From contig WPIO01000055.1 of the NCBI GenBank assembly GCA_009760855.2, positions 62,001 to 126,000 of the forward strand: 64,000 nucleotides of DNA, written 5' to 3'. The notes under the pieces were generated by a model that saw only the letters and a program-made list of their open reading frames with translations, had not been told where the DNA came from and did not search any database. A program made the position numbers and the translations under genes. Source of the DNA: Cristatella mucedo. Its lineage: Eukaryota; Bryozoa; Phylactolaemata; Cristatellidae. Below are positions 63,470 through 64,000 of this stretch, piece by piece (positions within the stretch are counted from its first letter, which is position 1; the number at the start of each line of letters is the position of its first letter).

Positions 63470-64000
63470 CTAGGCAGTATTTCAGGTAGGTTATTACAGA
63501 GCAAAACAATGAAGGGATCTAAAAGTGAGTGGCGAACCTTGAAACGGATGTGCTACTTAAGTGGGAGCCATTGAAGGTCGGTGAGAAGTGGGCTAATGTA
63601 GCCTCTGCAGCATTCGTGAGAGACAACCTGGCTGCAGTGTTTTGCCCCATAACTAAACCCCTAATTGCCTAAGTTGGAAGACTTGCGAGTAGTGAGGTAC
63701 AGAAGTCGAGAAAGGATGTCACAAATGCATGAACAGTGTAGATTTGTCAACCTTATCTTAGCTAAATAGAGGTGTCAGCCCAGTCAGAACTTGGGTGTTG
63801 CATCCCTGTCTAAGCAGGCCCGAATTTGTGCACTGCTACGTAGCTGAAAGTAGGCAGATTTGACTGTGGGGTTAATGTGGTCCTCGAGTGAAAGATCACT
63901 TTGAAGCAGGACAACCAGATTGTGTGCAGATGCTACATGAGAAGCTGTACGTGGGAGCACATATTTTCAGGGTTGGGTTTTCTATTTGCCGACTGTTACC
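63470..64000 (-). mobile_element. diverged LINE-A fragment, PUS7 intron 9
   Basis: GATCTAAAAGTGAGTGGCG, GGTCGGTGAGAAGTGGGCTAATG and AGTGAGGTACAGAAGTCGAGAAAGG correspond to 57.2-57.6 kb of the long copy. A segment of about 70 bp near 63740-63810 is scrambled. Runs out of the window. Confidence 0.75.

Overview
The window looks like nuclear DNA of an animal, most likely a marine or other invertebrate. It has GT-AG introns, one housekeeping gene spread over more than 20 kb, and a dense layer of non-LTR retrotransposons, tRNA-derived SINEs, one decayed Gypsy-type LTR element and satellite-like repeats. I cannot name the species. Labels used here are my own. LINE-A is a CR1/L2-like LINE whose 3' end is (ATT)n. 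LINE-B is a second CR1/L2-like LINE whose 3' end is (ACATT)n. SINE-1 is tRNA-derived with an (ATTT)n tail. SINE-2 is tRNA-derived with a tail resembling the LINE-A 3' end.

Layout. 0-0.4 kb is a LINE-A 3' end. 1.5-7.7 kb is a large imperfect inverted repeat, and its left side runs into a degenerate tandem array with a period near 165 bp. 7.8-9.3 kb holds a (CT)n tract and small LINE-A pieces. 9.66-14.75 kb is a minus-strand Gypsy-type element (gag, CCHC, protease, RT, RNase H, integrase), broken by frameshifts and carrying a LINE-B and a SINE-1. 15-27 kb holds scattered old LINE fragments and long stretches with no recognisable gene. 27.3-28.3 kb is a pseudogene of a multicopy invertebrate protein family. 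29.4-38.65 kb is a tandem duplication of about 4.5 kb. Each unit contains LINE-B, a C/G-rich insert enclosing degenerate telomere-like CCCTAA(A) repeats, LINE-A, a tRNA-Lys pseudogene and a SINE-1. 39.4-41 kb is a LINE-B broken by five later insertions.

The only recognisable host gene is PUS7 (TruD-family tRNA/mRNA pseudouridine synthase), on the plus strand from the ATG at 42924 to beyond the window. I could place nine exons with compatible phases. They carry the N-terminal nuclear-signal/acidic region, the conserved N-terminal region, the catalytic G-T-K-D motif and the following conserved segment. The remaining C-terminal half lies outside the window. Its introns are loaded with LINE-A, mostly antisense. 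Intron 8 (7.4 kb) holds an essentially full-length LINE-A (about 3.7 kb) inserted into an older LINE-A copy.

The mobile elements form a working hierarchy. LINE-A supplies an endonuclease/RT, and SINE-2 has a matching tail that would let it borrow that machinery. LINE-B is the frequent landing site for LINE-A and the SINEs. PUS7 is the only gene with evident coding constraint.
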